64,000 bases of DNA from Streptococcus mitis. GTDB taxonomy: Bacteria; Bacillota; Bacilli; Lactobacillales; Streptococcaceae. The stretch is from positions 1 through 64,000 of the forward strand of contig NZ_CAMIAF010000015.1 in the NCBI RefSeq assembly GCF_946190375.1, given 5' to 3'. The position numbers and the translations under genes were made by a program. Positions within the stretch are counted from its first letter, which is position 1, and each line of letters starts with the position of its first letter. The notes under the pieces are model-generated. The model was not told the origin of the DNA. It saw only the letters and a list, made by a program, of their open reading frames with translations, and made no database searches. Below are positions 28,539 to 37,998 of the stretch, piece by piece.

Positions 28539-29073
28539 CGAGAGTTTCCTTTATTCTTTCTAAAATAATTGTGAGGTCGGCTAAGGCTCCTCGTCCATGG
28601 TCGCCACAAGCTAGTAGGGATTCCTTAGGAGCAATCAGCTGATAGCCGTAGCTTTCTAATGTTTTTAGATTAGCCTGAGTTGCTGGATGGTCATACATTT
28701 TTGTATTCATAGCTGGTGCGATGAGTTTGGGAATATGACTTGGCAGGGCTAGAGCTGTACTGGTTACCATGTTGTCCGCAAAGCCGTGGGCTAGTTTTGC
28801 AATAGTGTTAGCAGTTGCAGGGGCCACGATAAATAAATCTGCTTTTTTGCCAAGTTCGATATGATTGACTTTGTCAGGATAGGGTTCCTTCATGACATCC
28901 AAGTGGACAGGATTCTGTGAGAGTACCTGTAGTGTCAAAGGTTGGATAAACTCTGTAGCAGCCTGAGTCATTAAGACAGTGACATGATGACCTTGTTTTT
29001 TTAGAGAACTGACTAAATCTGCCGACTTGTAAGAGGCGATTGAGCCCGTTACAGCCAAGAGAATGTTTGACAT
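28522..29073 (-). CDS. coaC: Phosphopantothenoylcysteine decarboxylase
   Basis: FMN enzyme that decarboxylates 4'-phosphopantothenoylcysteine in coenzyme A synthesis. N-terminal LLAVTGSIASYKSADL binds FMN; the active-site His is in NHIELG near residue 71; the substrate clamp APAMNTKMYDHPA near 118 and the ACGDHGRGAL loop near 155 are conserved. 183 residues. In this lineage CoaC and CoaB are separate proteins, unlike the fused Dfp of many bacteria. Twelve bases downstream of coaB. Confidence 0.93.
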   Translation of the reverse strand: MSNILLAVTGSIASYKSADLVSSLKKQGHHVTVLMTQAATEFIQPLTLQVLSQNPVHLDVMKEPYPDKVNHIELGKKADLFIVAPATANTIAKLAHGFADNMVTSTALALPSHIPKLIAPAMNTKMYDHPATQANLKTLESYGYQLIAPKESLLACGDHGRGALADLTIILERIKETLDEKTL

Positions 29074-29084
29074 AGCTTTCCTTT

Positions 29085-29774
29085 CTATGAATGATAGGCT
29101 TGAATTTTTTCAAGGAGGAGTTTTGCAATTTCTTCTTTAGTTTGGACTGTTTGAAGCTCATTTTTCTCAACAAAGATAGCACGATGCTGGTTCGCTGAGA
29201 TTTGAGTCAGGTCATTTGCAATGATTAAGTCTGCTTGGTTCTTGATAAGACTTTTTCTAGCAATGTCAACCAGATAGTCTTCGGTAACATCAACCAGTAG
29301 CTTAAAGCCAATCAGATGAATAGCAGGATTCCATTCCTTGACTAGGGATATGATTTTGGGTGTTTTTTTCAGGAATAAAACCTGAACCTCATCAGTTGAA
29401 GAAATCTTAGCTTGATGATTTTGCTTGCTTAAAAATTCTTCCAAATTGGAGCTAGACTGAACTTCCTCTAGACCTGTCATATAAACAGGAATGTAATCGG
29501 ACACAGCCATTGAGTGAATCAAGACCAGATAATCCTGAACACGTTCTTGCATTTCCAGAAGAAGGTCCTTGGTATTGTTAATTTCTCGAATGCTTAGGTT
29601 GGGATGGGTTTCTGGCTTCACAGCTCGTTTTGTAGTAATTAAACAAACTTCATGCCCTGCAGCAAGCAAGGTTTCTGTGATGATTTTCCCCAAACGACCT
29701 GTAGAATGGTTAGTGATAGAGCGGACGCTATCGATAGCTTCACTGGTACCGCCCGATGTAACTAAAATTTTCAT
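29085..29774 (-). CDS. coaB: Phosphopantothenate-cysteine ligase
   Basis: Joins 4'-phosphopantothenate and cysteine using a nucleotide triphosphate. N-terminal ILVTSGGTSEAIDSVRSITNHSTGRLG is the nucleotide-binding start of CoaB; IHSMAVSDYIPV near 92 and IGFKLLVD near 160 are family positions. 229 residues from the ATG at 29774. No Shine-Dalgarno is visible before this ATG; instead a promoter -10 (29781-29786) lies so close that the mRNA may be leaderless. A GTG five codons upstream is also open. Confidence 0.88.
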   Translation of the reverse strand: MKILVTSGGTSEAIDSVRSITNHSTGRLGKIITETLLAAGHEVCLITTKRAVKPETHPNLSIREINNTKDLLLEMQERVQDYLVLIHSMAVSDYIPVYMTGLEEVQSSSNLEEFLSKQNHQAKISSTDEVQVLFLKKTPKIISLVKEWNPAIHLIGFKLLVDVTEDYLVDIARKSLIKNQADLIIANDLTQISANQHRAIFVEKNELQTVQTKEEIAKLLLEKIQAYHS

Positions 29775-29780
29775 AGCACT

Positions 29781-29809
29781 ATTGTACACAAAAATAAACG
29801 GTAAGTAAA
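29781..29809 (-). promoter_or_regulatory. Promoter of coaB, possibly giving a leaderless mRNA
   Basis: Minus strand TTTACT (29804-29809), 17-bp spacer, TACAAT (29781-29786). Counting 7 bases on from the -10 reaches 29774, the A of the coaB ATG. Confidence 0.5.
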
Positions 29810-29847
29810 ATGAAAGTGATAAATTTTTGGTAAAAACGAAGATTTAC

Positions 29848-29864
29848 TATAGTTTCAAACTATA
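29848..29864. other. 17-bp perfect palindrome between coaB and fhs
   Basis: TATAGTTT-C-AAACTATA. It lies between two divergent promoters. Too little loop for a stable hairpin, so a protein-binding site is possible; I recognise no matching regulator. Confidence 0.4.
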
Positions 29865-29961
29865 AAGCCATATAAAATTTAAGAAAGGGCTCTAAAAACC
29901 TTGAAAATAGGGATATTCACGAACGTTTAGAGAGTTTTCGGATGTTAAAAACCTTGTTTTG

Positions 29962-29970
29962 TGTTATAAT
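29962..29970 (+). promoter_or_regulatory. Extended -10 promoter of fhs
   Basis: TGTTATAAT: consensus TATAAT (29965-29970) with TG-N directly upstream, about 34 bases before the fhs ATG. GAGGAG ribosome site. Confidence 0.65.
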
Positions 29971-30003
29971 GAATTATCATATAAGAGGTTAGAGGAGTTT
30001 TGA

Positions 30004-31674
30004 ATGAAAACAGATATTGAAATCGCACAGAGTATTGAGTTGAAGCCAATTGTTGATGTTGTAGAGAAACTTGGTATTTCTTACGACGATTTGGAGTTGT
30101 ATGGAAAGTACAAGGCTAAGCTCAGCTTTGATAAAATTCGTGCAGTTGAGAGCAATCCAGTTGGGAAATTGATTTTGGTTACTGCCATCAACCCAACACC
30201 TGCAGGTGAAGGAAAATCAACCATTACCATTGGTCTTGCGGATGCCTTGAATAAGATTGGCAAGAAAACGATGATCGCTATCCGCGAACCATCTCTTGGT
30301 CCAGTAATGGGGATTAAGGGTGGTGCGGCAGGTGGTGGTTACGCTCAAGTTCTACCAATGGAGGACATCAATCTCCACTTCACTGGAGACATGCATGCCA
30401 TTACAACTGCCAACAACGCCCTTTCTGCCTTGATTGACAACCACTTGCACCAAGGAAATGAGCTGGGAATTGACCAACGTCGTATCCTCTGGAAACGTGT
30501 CGTTGACTTGAACGACCGTGCTCTTCGCCATGTGACCGTTGGACTTGGTGGTCCTCTAAACGGTATTCCACGTGAGGATGGCTTTGATATTACCGTTGCT
30601 TCCGAAATCATGGCAATTCTTTGCTTGGCTACGGATATCGAGGACTTGAAACGCCGTTTGGCTAATATCGTAATTGGTTATCGCTATGACCGTACACCTG
30701 TTTCTGTAGGTGATTTGCAGGTTGAAGGTGCCTTAGCTTTGATTTTGAAGGATGCGATTAAGCCGAACCTGGTTCAGACAATTTACGGAACACCTGCCTT
30801 TGTACATGGTGGTCCATTTGCCAATATAGCTCACGGATGTAACTCTGTCTTGGCAACTACAACAGCCCTTCACTTGGCTGATTACACAGTTACTGAAGCT
30901 GGTTTTGGTGCAGACCTTGGTGCCGAGAAATTCCTTGATATTAAGACACCAAACTTGCCAACTTCACCAGATGCAGTAGTTATTGTTGCAACCCTTCGTG
31001 CCCTTAAGATGAATGGTGGTGTGGCTAAAGACGCTCTTACAGAGGAAAATGTGGAGGCGGTTCGTGCCGGTTTTGCTAACTTGAAACGCCACGTTGAAAA
31101 TATCCGTAAGTTCGGTATTCCAGCAGTCGTAGCTATTAATGAATTTGTCTCTGATACAGAAGCTGAAATCGCAGCCTTGAAAGAACTCTGTGCCTCAATT
31201 GATGTTCCAGTTGAGCTGGCTAGTGTTTGGGCTGATGGTGCAGAAGGTGGAGTAGCACTTGCCGAAACAGTTGTTAAGACTATCGCTGAAAACCCATCTA
31301 ACTATAAACGTTTGTATGACAATGACCTTTCTGTCCAAGAAAAGATTGAAAAGATTGTTACTGAAATCTACCGTGGTAGCAAAGTAAACTTTGAGAAGAA
31401 AGCTCAAACACAAATCGCCCAAATCGTTCAAAACGGTTGGGACAAATTGCCAATCTGTATGGCTAAAACTCAGTACAGCTTCTCAGACAATCCAAATGCA
31501 CTTGGAGCACCTGAAAACTTTGAAATTACCATTCGCGAATTGGTGCCAAAATTAGGTGCAGGCTTTATCGTTGCTCTAACTGGCGATGTCATGACCATGC
31601 CAGGACTTCCAAAACGACCAGCAGCCCTCAACATGGATGTTGAAAGCGATGGAACCGTTCTAGGCTTGTTCTAA
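30004..31674 (+). CDS. fhs: Formate-tetrahydrofolate ligase
   Basis: Makes 10-formyl-tetrahydrofolate from formate, tetrahydrofolate and ATP, feeding purine and formyl-Met synthesis. Nucleotide loop [18 protein letters not shown] near residue 65; [20 protein letters not shown] near 93; [18 protein letters not shown]-like region [15 protein letters not shown] near 129. 556 residues, standard length. Monocistronic, closed by a terminator. The protein is well conserved and codon-biased, suggesting high expression. Confidence 0.96.
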   Translation: MKTDIEIAQSIELKPIVDVVEKLGISYDDLELYGKYKAKLSFDKIRAVESNPVGKLILVTAINPTPAGEGKSTITIGLADALNKIGKKTMIAIREPSLGPVMGIKGGAAGGGYAQVLPMEDINLHFTGDMHAITTANNALSALIDNHLHQGNELGIDQRRILWKRVVDLNDRALRHVTVGLGGPLNGIPREDGFDITVASEIMAILCLATDIEDLKRRLANIVIGYRYDRTPVSVGDLQVEGALALILKDAIKPNLVQTIYGTPAFVHGGPFANIAHGCNSVLATTTALHLADYTVTEAGFGADLGAEKFLDIKTPNLPTSPDAVVIVATLRALKMNGGVAKDALTEENVEAVRAGFANLKRHVENIRKFGIPAVVAINEFVSDTEAEIAALKELCASIDVPVELASVWADGAEGGVALAETVVKTIAENPSNYKRLYDNDLSVQEKIEKIVTEIYRGSKVNFEKKAQTQIAQIVQNGWDKLPICMAKTQYSFSDNPNALGAPENFEITIRELVPKLGAGFIVALTGDVMTMPGLPKRPAALNMDVESDGTVLGLF

Positions 31675-31690
31675 TAGTTTAATTGAATTT

Positions 31691-31724
31691 AAATGAGTTT
31701 GGAAATAACATCCAAGCTCATTTT
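31691..31724 (+). terminator. Terminator of fhs
   Basis: AAATGAGTTTGGA (31691-31703) pairs with TCCAAGCTCATTT (31711-31723), one internal mismatch, followed by T-rich sequence. Confidence 0.8.
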
Positions 31725-31814
31725 CTTATCTAGGCATAAGTCCTTATTTTAAGCTAATGAAATAGTTGCCTTCTAGACGCAATCAGTCTAGGTAAAGATA
31801 TTTTCCCTGATTTC

Positions 31815-31823
31815 TGATATAAT
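31815..31823 (+). promoter_or_regulatory. Extended -10 promoter of pcrA
   Basis: TGATATAAT with TATAAT at 31818-31823, 34 bases before the pcrA ATG; AAGGAAAAG ribosome site. Confidence 0.6.
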
Positions 31824-31856
31824 AGAAATATTGACTTCAAGAGTAAGGAAAAGAAG

Positions 31857-34148
31857 ATGAACGCATTATTGAATGGAATGAATGACCGTCAGGCTGAGGC
31901 GGTACAAACGACAGAAGGTCCCTTGTTGATCATGGCGGGGGCTGGTTCTGGAAAGACTCGAGTTTTGACCCACCGCATTGCTTATCTGATTGATGAAAAG
32001 CTGGTCAATCCTTGGAATATCTTGGCCATTACCTTTACCAACAAGGCTGCGCGTGAGATGAAGGAGCGTGCTTATAGCCTTAATCCAGCAACTCAGGACT
32101 GTCTGATTGCGACCTTTCACTCCATGTGTGTTCGTATCTTGCGTCGCGATGCGGACCATATTGGCTACAATCGTAATTTTACTATTGTAGATCCTGGTGA
32201 ACAACGAACTCTCATGAAACGCATTCTCAAACAGTTGAACTTGGATCCTAAAAAATGGAATGAACGAACTATTTTGGGGACCATTTCCAATGCCAAGAAT
32301 GATTTGATTGATGATGTGGCGTATGCTGCTCAAGCTGGCGATATGTACACGCAAATCGTGGCTCAGTGTTATACAGCCTATCAGAAAGAACTGCGTCAGT
32401 CGGAGTCGGTTGACTTTGATGATTTGATTATGTTGACCTTGCGTCTCTTTGATCAAAATCCTGATGTTTTGACCTACTACCAGCAGAAGTTTCAATACAT
32501 CCATGTTGATGAGTACCAAGATACCAACCATGCTCAGTATCAACTGGTCAAACTCTTGGCTTCACGCTTTAACAATATTTGTGTGGTTGGGGATGCGGAC
32601 CAGTCTATCTACGGTTGGCGTGGTGCTGATATGCAGAATATCTTGGACTTCGAAAAGGATTATCCTCAGGCCAAGGTTGTTTTGTTGGAGGAAAATTACC
32701 GCTCAACTAAAACCATTCTCCAAGCGGCTAACGAGGTTATTAAAAACAATAAAAATCGCCGTCCTAAGAATCTCTGGACTCAAAACGCTGATGGGGAGCA
32801 AATCGTATACTATCGTGCCAATGATGAGCTGGATGAGGCTGTATATGTTGCCAAAACCATCGATGAACTTGGTCGTAACCAAAACTTCCTTCATAAGGAT
32901 TTTGCAGTTCTCTATCGTACAAACGCCCAGTCTCGTACTATTGAGGAAGCCCTGCTCAAATCTAACATTCCTTATACCATGGTTGGAGGAACCAAGTTCT
33001 ACAGCCGTAAGGAAATCCGAGATATTATCGCTTACCTCAATCTTATTGCCAATTTGAGTGACAATATCAGTTTTGAGCGAATTATCAACGAGCCTAAACG
33101 TGGAATTGGGCCAGGTACAGTTGAGAAAATCCGTGACTTTGCGAATATGCAAGACATGTCCATGCTAGATGCTTCAGCCAATATCATGTTATCTGGTATC
33201 AAAGGTAAAGCAGCCCAATCTATCTGGGATTTTGCCAATATGATTCTGGATTTGCGGGAGCAACTGGACCACTTAAGCATTACTGAGTTGGTTGAGGCGG
33301 TTCTAGAAAGAACAGGTTACGTCGATATTCTAAATGCTCAAGCGACTCTGGAAAGTAAGGCTCGGGTTGAAAATATCGAAGAGTTCCTCTCTGTTACGAA
33401 AAACTTTGATGACACCTCTGATGGTCCAGAAGAGGAAACTGGTCTGGATAAACTGAGTCGTTTCTTAAATGACTTGGCCTTGATTGCGGACACAGATTCA
33501 GGTAGTCAGGAGACATCAGAAGTGACCTTGATGACCCTGCATGCTGCCAAAGGTCTCGAGTTTCCAGTTGTCTTTTTGATTGGGATGGAAGAAAATGTCT
33601 TTCCGCTTAGCCGTGCGGCTGAAGATCAAGATGAACTAGAAGAAGAACGCCGTCTAGCCTATGTAGGAATTACGCGTGCAGAGAAAATTCTCTATCTGAC
33701 CAATGCCAACTCGCGCCTGCTTTTTGGTCGTACCAACTACAACCGTCCGACCCGATTTATTAACGAAATCAGTTCAGACTTGCTTGAGTATCAAGGTCTG
33801 GCTCGTCCTTCAAATTCAAGCTTTAAGGCATCTTATAGCAGCGGTGGGGTTGCCTTCGGTCAAGGTATGAGTTTGGCGCAGGCACTCCAAGACTGTAAAC
33901 GCAGTGCAGCTCCAAAAACTATCCAGTCAGGCGGTCTCCCATTTGGTCAATTTACAGCTGGCTCAAAATCAGCCTCTAGCGAGGCAAATTGGTCCATTGG
34001 AGACATTGCCCTCCACAAGAAGTGGGGAGAGGGAACTGTTCTGGAAGTTTCAGGTAGCGGTGCAACTCAGGAATTGAAAATCAATTTCCCAGATGTTGGT
34101 TTGAAAAAACTTTTAGCCAGTGTGGCCCCAATTGAGAAAAAAATCTAA
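31857..34148 (+). CDS. pcrA: ATP-dependent DNA helicase PcrA
   Basis: Superfamily 1A 3'-5' helicase for repair, replication restart and removal of recombination filaments; the Gram-positive UvrD. Motif [16 protein letters not shown] near residue 28, Ia [24 protein letters not shown] near 222, [48 protein letters not shown] near 560, [15 protein letters not shown]. The C-terminal ~70 residues carry the PcrA Tudor-like part ([17 protein letters not shown]). 763 residues. The ORF ends inside a compact terminator shared with radC signals. Confidence 0.96.
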   Translation: MNALLNGMNDRQAEAVQTTEGPLLIMAGAGSGKTRVLTHRIAYLIDEKLVNPWNILAITFTNKAAREMKERAYSLNPATQDCLIATFHSMCVRILRRDADHIGYNRNFTIVDPGEQRTLMKRILKQLNLDPKKWNERTILGTISNAKNDLIDDVAYAAQAGDMYTQIVAQCYTAYQKELRQSESVDFDDLIMLTLRLFDQNPDVLTYYQQKFQYIHVDEYQDTNHAQYQLVKLLASRFNNICVVGDADQSIYGWRGADMQNILDFEKDYPQAKVVLLEENYRSTKTILQAANEVIKNNKNRRPKNLWTQNADGEQIVYYRANDELDEAVYVAKTIDELGRNQNFLHKDFAVLYRTNAQSRTIEEALLKSNIPYTMVGGTKFYSRKEIRDIIAYLNLIANLSDNISFERIINEPKRGIGPGTVEKIRDFANMQDMSMLDASANIMLSGIKGKAAQSIWDFANMILDLREQLDHLSITELVEAVLERTGYVDILNAQATLESKARVENIEEFLSVTKNFDDTSDGPEEETGLDKLSRFLNDLALIADTDSGSQETSEVTLMTLHAAKGLEFPVVFLIGMEENVFPLSRAAEDQDELEEERRLAYVGITRAEKILYLTNANSRLLFGRTNYNRPTRFINEISSDLLEYQGLARPSNSSFKASYSSGGVAFGQGMSLAQALQDCKRSAAPKTIQSGGLPFGQFTAGSKSASSEANWSIGDIALHKKWGEGTVLEVSGSGATQELKINFPDVGLKKLLASVAPIEKKI

Positions 34149-34154
34149 TTTTTC

Positions 34155-34190
34155 ATCCTTCTCACGAATAATAAAGTGAGGAGGATTTTT
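34155..34190 (+). terminator. pcrA terminator hairpin that contains the radC ribosome site
   Basis: ATCCTTCTCAC (34155-34165) pairs over all 11 bases (one T-G) with GTGAGGAGGAT (34176-34186), followed by TTTT and then the radC ATG at 34191. The 3' arm is the radC Shine-Dalgarno AGGAGG. Read-through RNA from pcrA would therefore be terminated or have the radC start masked. Confidence 0.8.
34163..34170 (+). promoter_or_regulatory. Candidate competence (SigX/ComX) cin-box for radC
   Basis: CACGAATA matches the cin-box TACGAATA at 7 of 8 positions; a T-run (34149-34153) lies upstream as in other comboxes. A start 6-7 bases on falls at 34176-34177, the first base of the hairpin 3' arm. radC is, as I recall, a late competence gene in pneumococcus. 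Confidence 0.65.
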
Positions 34191-34871
34191 ATGTACAGTA
34201 TTTCATTCCAAGAAGATTCATTATTGCCAAGAGAAAGACTTGCCCAAGAAGGAGTGGAAGCACTCAGTAACCAAGAGTTGCTAGCTATTTTACTCAGAAC
34301 AGGAACACGTCAGGTCAGTGTTTTTGAAATTGCCCAGAAAGTCCTGAACAATCTTTCAAGCCTAACAGATTTGAAAAAAATGACCCTGCAGGAATTGCAG
34401 AGTCTATCTGGTATCGGCCGTGTTAAGGCAATAGAATTACAAGCTATGATTGAACTGGGGCATCGTATTCACAAACACGAAACCCTTGAGATGGAAAGTA
34501 TTCTCAGTAGCCAAAAGTTAGCCAAGAAGATGCAGCAGGAATTGGGGGACAAAAAACAAGAGCACCTAGTGGCGCTCTATCTCAATACTCAAAATCAAAT
34601 CATCCATCAACAGACCATTTTTATCGGTTCTGCAACTCGTAGTATCGCTGAGCCGCGAGAGATTCTTCACTATGCTATCAAGCATATGGCGACTTCACTC
34701 ATATTGGTTCATAATCATCCTTCGGGAGCGGTAGCCCCTAGCCGAAATGATGATTATGTCACTAAACTTGTTAAAGAAGCCTGTGACCTGATGGGGATTG
34801 TCCTTTTGGACCATTTGATTGTCTCACATTCTAGTTACTTTAGTTACCGTGAAAAAACAGATTTAATCTAA
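34191..34871 (+). CDS. radC: RadC-family JAB-domain protein
   Basis: Conserved RadC protein; despite the name its role in DNA repair is not settled, and in pneumococcus it is competence-induced yet dispensable for transformation as I recall. An N-terminal helix-hairpin-helix ([15 protein letters not shown], ~67-81) is followed by the JAMM/MPN metal site [14 protein letters not shown] near residue 170. 226 residues. An in-frame GTG at 34176 would begin inside the ribosome site itself, so ATG 34191 is the start. Confidence 0.9.
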   Translation: MYSISFQEDSLLPRERLAQEGVEALSNQELLAILLRTGTRQVSVFEIAQKVLNNLSSLTDLKKMTLQELQSLSGIGRVKAIELQAMIELGHRIHKHETLEMESILSSQKLAKKMQQELGDKKQEHLVALYLNTQNQIIHQQTIFIGSATRSIAEPREILHYAIKHMATSLILVHNHPSGAVAPSRNDDYVTKLVKEACDLMGIVLLDHLIVSHSSYFSYREKTDLI

Positions 34872-35557
34872 AGTTCATTAACGACATAGTCAAAGAGGTT
34901 TTTATCTTTGGGACGATTTTCAAAAAGAAATTCTGGGTGCCATTGGACACCTAGAAAGGCGACATCATCCGTACTCATGACAGCCTCAATGATACCATCT
35001 TTAGGATCATGAGCTGCAATCTTTAAGTTAGGTGCTAAATCCTTAATACTCTGATGGTGGAAGGAGTTGATATGGGAGATTTCTCCATAGATTTCTCGGA
35101 GAACGGTATTTGGTTCTGTCACTAAGCGTTGAGTTGTGTATTCGGCAGAACAATCCTGCCAATGGTCTTCGATATCTTGGTACAAAGTTCCACCCATGGC
35201 AACGTTAAAGAGTTGTGTTCCACGGCAGACAGAAAAAATTGGCTTTTTCTGTTTAATAGCTTCCTTGATGAGGGCCAGTTCGAAGATATCTCTTTGAAGG
35301 TGGTAGTCATCGCTATCAATGGTTTTTGGTTCACCATAGAATTTTGGATCAACATTTTGTCCACCTGACAAGATGAGCTTGTCAACCATACTGATATAGT
35401 GGCAGGCCATTTCTTGATCACCAATCGGTAGGATGATGGGAATCCCTCCAGCGTCTTTAACGCCTTCAACAAAGCCTTTTGCTGCGTAGCTCATCATGAT
35501 GTCATCATCTGGATGAGTTTTTTCGTTTCCTGTAATCCCTATAACTGGTTTTTTCAT
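34868..35557 (-). CDS. Class I glutamine amidotransferase-like hydrolase (peptidase C26, PuuD-like)
   Basis: Resembles gamma-glutamyl-gamma-aminobutyrate hydrolases. The catalytic Cys is in [16 protein letters not shown] near residue 110, with the His-Glu pair in VQWHPEFL near 209. The N-terminal [10 protein letters not shown] and LSGGQNVDP are family marks. 229 residues. The stop overlaps the radC stop convergently. No polyamine or GABA genes are nearby, so the true gamma-glutamyl substrate is uncertain. Its start is 17 bases after the rex stop, so the two are probably co-transcribed. Confidence 0.85.
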   Translation of the reverse strand: MKKPVIGITGNEKTHPDDDIMMSYAAKGFVEGVKDAGGIPIILPIGDQEMACHYISMVDKLILSGGQNVDPKFYGEPKTIDSDDYHLQRDIFELALIKEAIKQKKPIFSVCRGTQLFNVAMGGTLYQDIEDHWQDCSAEYTTQRLVTEPNTVLREIYGEISHINSFHHQSIKDLAPNLKIAAHDPKDGIIEAVMSTDDVAFLGVQWHPEFLFENRPKDKNLFDYVVNEL

Positions 35558-35574
35558 AAAATGATTTTCGCTTT

Positions 35575-36216
35575 CTAATCCTCTTTTCGCATGAAATAGA
35601 GGAGGGTTTGGAGTTCACTTGTCAAATCGACATACTGAACGACCACGTCTTTTGGTAAATGCAGATGGACTGGTGAAAAACTGAGAATTCCTTTCACGCC
35701 AGCATCCACCAAGAGATTGGCAACCTCTTGTGACTTGACGCTGGGAACGGTCAGGATAGCAGTCTTCACATCAGCATCCTTGATTTTATCCTTGATTTGT
35801 GAAATTCCGTAAATGGGAATCCCATCAGGGGTTTGGCTACCGACTTCGGGATGGTCATCTAGGTCAAAGGCCATGATAATTTTCATCTTGTTACGCTCGT
35901 GGAAGCGGTAGTGGAGAAGGGCATGCCCCATATTTCCAATACCAACCAGCATGACATTGGTAATAGAGTTATCATTGAGCAAATCGGCAAAAAACGTCAT
36001 GAGTTTTTTGACATCATAGCCAAAGCCACGACGACCAAGTTCACCAAAATAGGAAAAATCACGACGTACGGTCGCTGAATCAATCCCAATAGCCTCTGCA
36101 ATTTGCTTAGAGTTGGCACGTTCAATCTTTTCTGAATGAAATCTCTTAAAAATTCGATAGTAGAGAGAGAGTCTTTTCGCTGTAGCTTTTGGAATAGCAG
36201 ACTGTTTATCTTTCAC
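35575..36216 (-). CDS. rex: Redox-sensing transcriptional repressor Rex
   Basis: Senses the NADH/NAD ratio and represses fermentation genes when NADH is low. N-terminal winged helix (~1-85, [25 protein letters not shown]), Rossmann NAD-binding motif [13 protein letters not shown] near residue 93, and a C-terminal swapped helix. 213 residues. A Rex-operator-like sequence at 36256-36273 suggests autoregulation. Confidence 0.95.
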   Translation of the reverse strand: MKDKQSAIPKATAKRLSLYYRIFKRFHSEKIERANSKQIAEAIGIDSATVRRDFSYFGELGRRGFGYDVKKLMTFFADLLNDNSITNVMLVGIGNMGHALLHYRFHERNKMKIIMAFDLDDHPEVGSQTPDGIPIYGISQIKDKIKDADVKTAILTVPSVKSQEVANLLVDAGVKGILSFSPVHLHLPKDVVVQYVDLTSELQTLLYFMRKED

Positions 36217-36255
36217 AAAATCACAACCTTTCTATTCTTCTATTTTATAGAAACA

Positions 36256-36273
36256 TTGTGAAAAAATCAACAA
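36256..36273. promoter_or_regulatory. Candidate Rex operator upstream of rex
   Basis: TTGTGAAAAAATCAACAA fits TTGTGAA-N4-TTCACAA with two mismatches, located 40 bases before the rex start. Confidence 0.55.
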
Positions 36274-36282
36274 AAACAAGAA

Positions 36283-36306
36283 AAAACTAAGAAAAATCTT
36301 AGTTTT
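36283..36306 (-). terminator. Terminator of the prs2-cysteine desulfurase operon
   Basis: AAAACTAAGA (36283-36292) and TCTTAGTTTT (36297-36306) form a 10-bp perfect stem; the A-run on the left is a U-tract on the minus strand. It overlaps the stop codon of the last gene. Confidence 0.8.
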
Positions 36307-36514
36307 AATGTAAAAAATCTGCATGTGATAGAAAACGGTAGAGGTCTCCGACCAGTCCTTGGTAAACTTCCTGCCCTTGAAAGGTCAAAGAAGTTACATA
36401 AAGTGTATCTGGTAGAGTCACACATCCTGATAGAGCCAGCATGAGAGCCTCGTAATCCTCATACTTGAGAGTGCGCTCTACATGATAGCTGTCCTTATAG
36501 GTCAGTTCAAACAT
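36305..36514 (-). CDS. Small conserved protein, DUF4649-like
   Basis: 69 residues from MFELTYKDSYHVERTLKYED; rich in Tyr and Leu, no membrane segment or signal. I recognise it as a DUF4649-type streptococcal protein of unknown function. Upstream GTG codons in the same frame overlap the previous gene; the ATG at 36514 is preferred. Last of the cysteine desulfurase cluster, eight bases after its neighbour. Confidence 0.65.
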   Translation of the reverse strand: MFELTYKDSYHVERTLKYEDYEALMLALSGCVTLPDTLYVTSLTFQGQEVYQGLVGDLYRFLSHADFLH

Positions 36515-36521
36515 TTTGGCT

Positions 36522-36869
36522 CTATCTTTCTGATTTTGTAAAGACACCACGTTCTACCAAGCTATCCATGAGGAAGTAGAATTTTTCCTGATGAATGTGG
36601 TGGTCTTCTGATTTGAAAATATCAACTAGACGAAGCCCAAACTTGTCAGTGATATTGATTTTAGCCCCTGTAAGTTCCTTGTTAATGATGATTTTGAGTT
36701 GGAAGCCTTCACCGCTGTTTGGCACTTTTTCCAAAAGGCGAGTCAGTTCATAGTTACCAACCTTAGTCTCAAAAAATGTGTTATCTTTGAGGGTGAATTT
36801 TTTAACAGAAGGGCTAAGAGTGTAGTCGTAACGACAATTTTTTAACTTAATGTTTTTTTCAAATGCCAT
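36522..36869 (-). CDS. DUF1831 family protein
   Basis: 115 residues beginning MAFEKNIKLKNCRYDYTLSP. DUF1831 proteins are small, soluble, found in lactic acid bacteria, and commonly sit next to a cysteine desulfurase, as here (4 bases downstream). The function is unknown; a sulfur-transfer or scaffold role is inferred only from this pairing. No Cys cluster is present, its only Cys being near residue 12. Confidence 0.75.
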   Translation of the reverse strand: MAFEKNIKLKNCRYDYTLSPSVKKFTLKDNTFFETKVGNYELTRLLEKVPNSGEGFQLKIIINKELTGAKINITDKFGLRLVDIFKSEDHHIHQEKFYFLMDSLVERGVFTKSER

Positions 36870-36873
36870 ATGG

Positions 36874-37989
36874 CTAACCTCCGATAATTTCTTTTAAGGT
36901 TTTTGCGAGGGTTTGTAGGTCTTCAACAGTATTTCGTGGCGACAAACTGATACGAACGGATTCCTTTAAGCGTTCTGAATTTGCTCCGTACATAGCTTCA
37001 AGAACATGGCTGGATTGGACAATGCCTGCTGTACAAGCTGAGCCAGTAGAGATTGAAATTCCAGCTAAATCTAGACGAAGGAGTAAGAGGTCATTTTTCT
37101 GACCAGGAAATCCAATATTGAGAACATAAGGGAGATGGTGTTCGCCTCTATTCAGGTAATATTGAACTCCCTCTAGCTCTGCCAGAAAAGCAGTTTCTAA
37201 ATTTTGTACATGTTGAAAATGTTCTTCTTGTTTTTCTAGGTCTTCTTTTAGGGCTGCAACCATAGCCACTATGGCAGCTAGATTTTCAGTTCCTGCACGT
37301 TTTTTCTGTTCTTGGTCTCCGCCATGTAGATAGGAATCAAAGTCCATGCTAGATGCGTAGAGAAAGCCGATTCCCTTAGGACCATGGAATTTATGGGCCG
37401 AAGCAGTGAGAAAATCAATGCCCAATTCTTCTGGGTGTATAGGGATTTTACCAATAGCCTGAACTGCATCGACATGATAGGCGGCTGGGTGTTGCTTGAG
37501 TATTTGGCCAATTTCAGCAATGGGCAGTAGGTTTCCTGTCTCATTATTGGCAAACATGGTAGAAACCAAAATCGTATCGTCACGTAAAGCCTTTTGAATT
37601 TGCTGGGCTGCGATTTCTTGATTTTCTGGCTGAATAATGGTTGCTTCAAACCCAAAGTTTTGAACCAAGTAATCAATGGTTTCAAGGACGGCATGGTGCT
37701 CAATGGCAGTTGTGATGATATGTTTTCCTTGTTCTTGGTGACGAAGGCAGTAGCCAATGATGGCAGTATTGTTTCCTTCAGTCCCACCAGAAGTGAAAAA
37801 GATATGTTGAGGTTTTGTCCCCAGTAACTGGGCTAGTTCCTGACGGGCTTCTCTCAAGAGTTTGCCAGCTTGACGACCATGACCATGAATACTAGATGGA
37901 TTGCCATGGGTTTCTTGCATAACCTTGGTCATAGCTGAAATAGCAACTGCTGACATAGGAGTCGTTGCAGCATTGTCCAAATAAATCAA
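36874..37989 (-). CDS. Cysteine desulfurase (NifS/IscS family)
   Basis: PLP enzyme that removes sulfur from cysteine as a protein-bound persulfide. Start MIYLDNAATTPMS is typical. The PLP Lys is in TASAHKFHGPKGIGFLY near residue 200, the catalytic Cys in STGSACTAGIVQSSHVL near 324. 371 residues, the IscS-like group that in Firmicutes often supplies tRNA thiolation rather than the SUF cluster pathway. No IscU or ThiI gene is adjacent in the window, so the acceptor is undetermined. Confidence 0.92.
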   Translation of the reverse strand: MIYLDNAATTPMSAVAISAMTKVMQETHGNPSSIHGHGRQAGKLLREARQELAQLLGTKPQHIFFTSGGTEGNNTAIIGYCLRHQEQGKHIITTAIEHHAVLETIDYLVQNFGFEATIIQPENQEIAAQQIQKALRDDTILVSTMFANNETGNLLPIAEIGQILKQHPAAYHVDAVQAIGKIPIHPEELGIDFLTASAHKFHGPKGIGFLYASSMDFDSYLHGGDQEQKKRAGTENLAAIVAMVAALKEDLEKQEEHFQHVQNLETAFLAELEGVQYYLNRGEHHLPYVLNIGFPGQKNDLLLLRLDLAGISISTGSACTAGIVQSSHVLEAMYGANSERLKESVRISLSPRNTVEDLQTLAKTLKEIIGG

Positions 37990-37998
37990 AGAATCACC

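Noticed and set aside
31866-32543. Minus-strand open frame of 225 codons inside pcrA
   Set aside because: Overlaps essential helicase motifs of pcrA; no start signals or domain.
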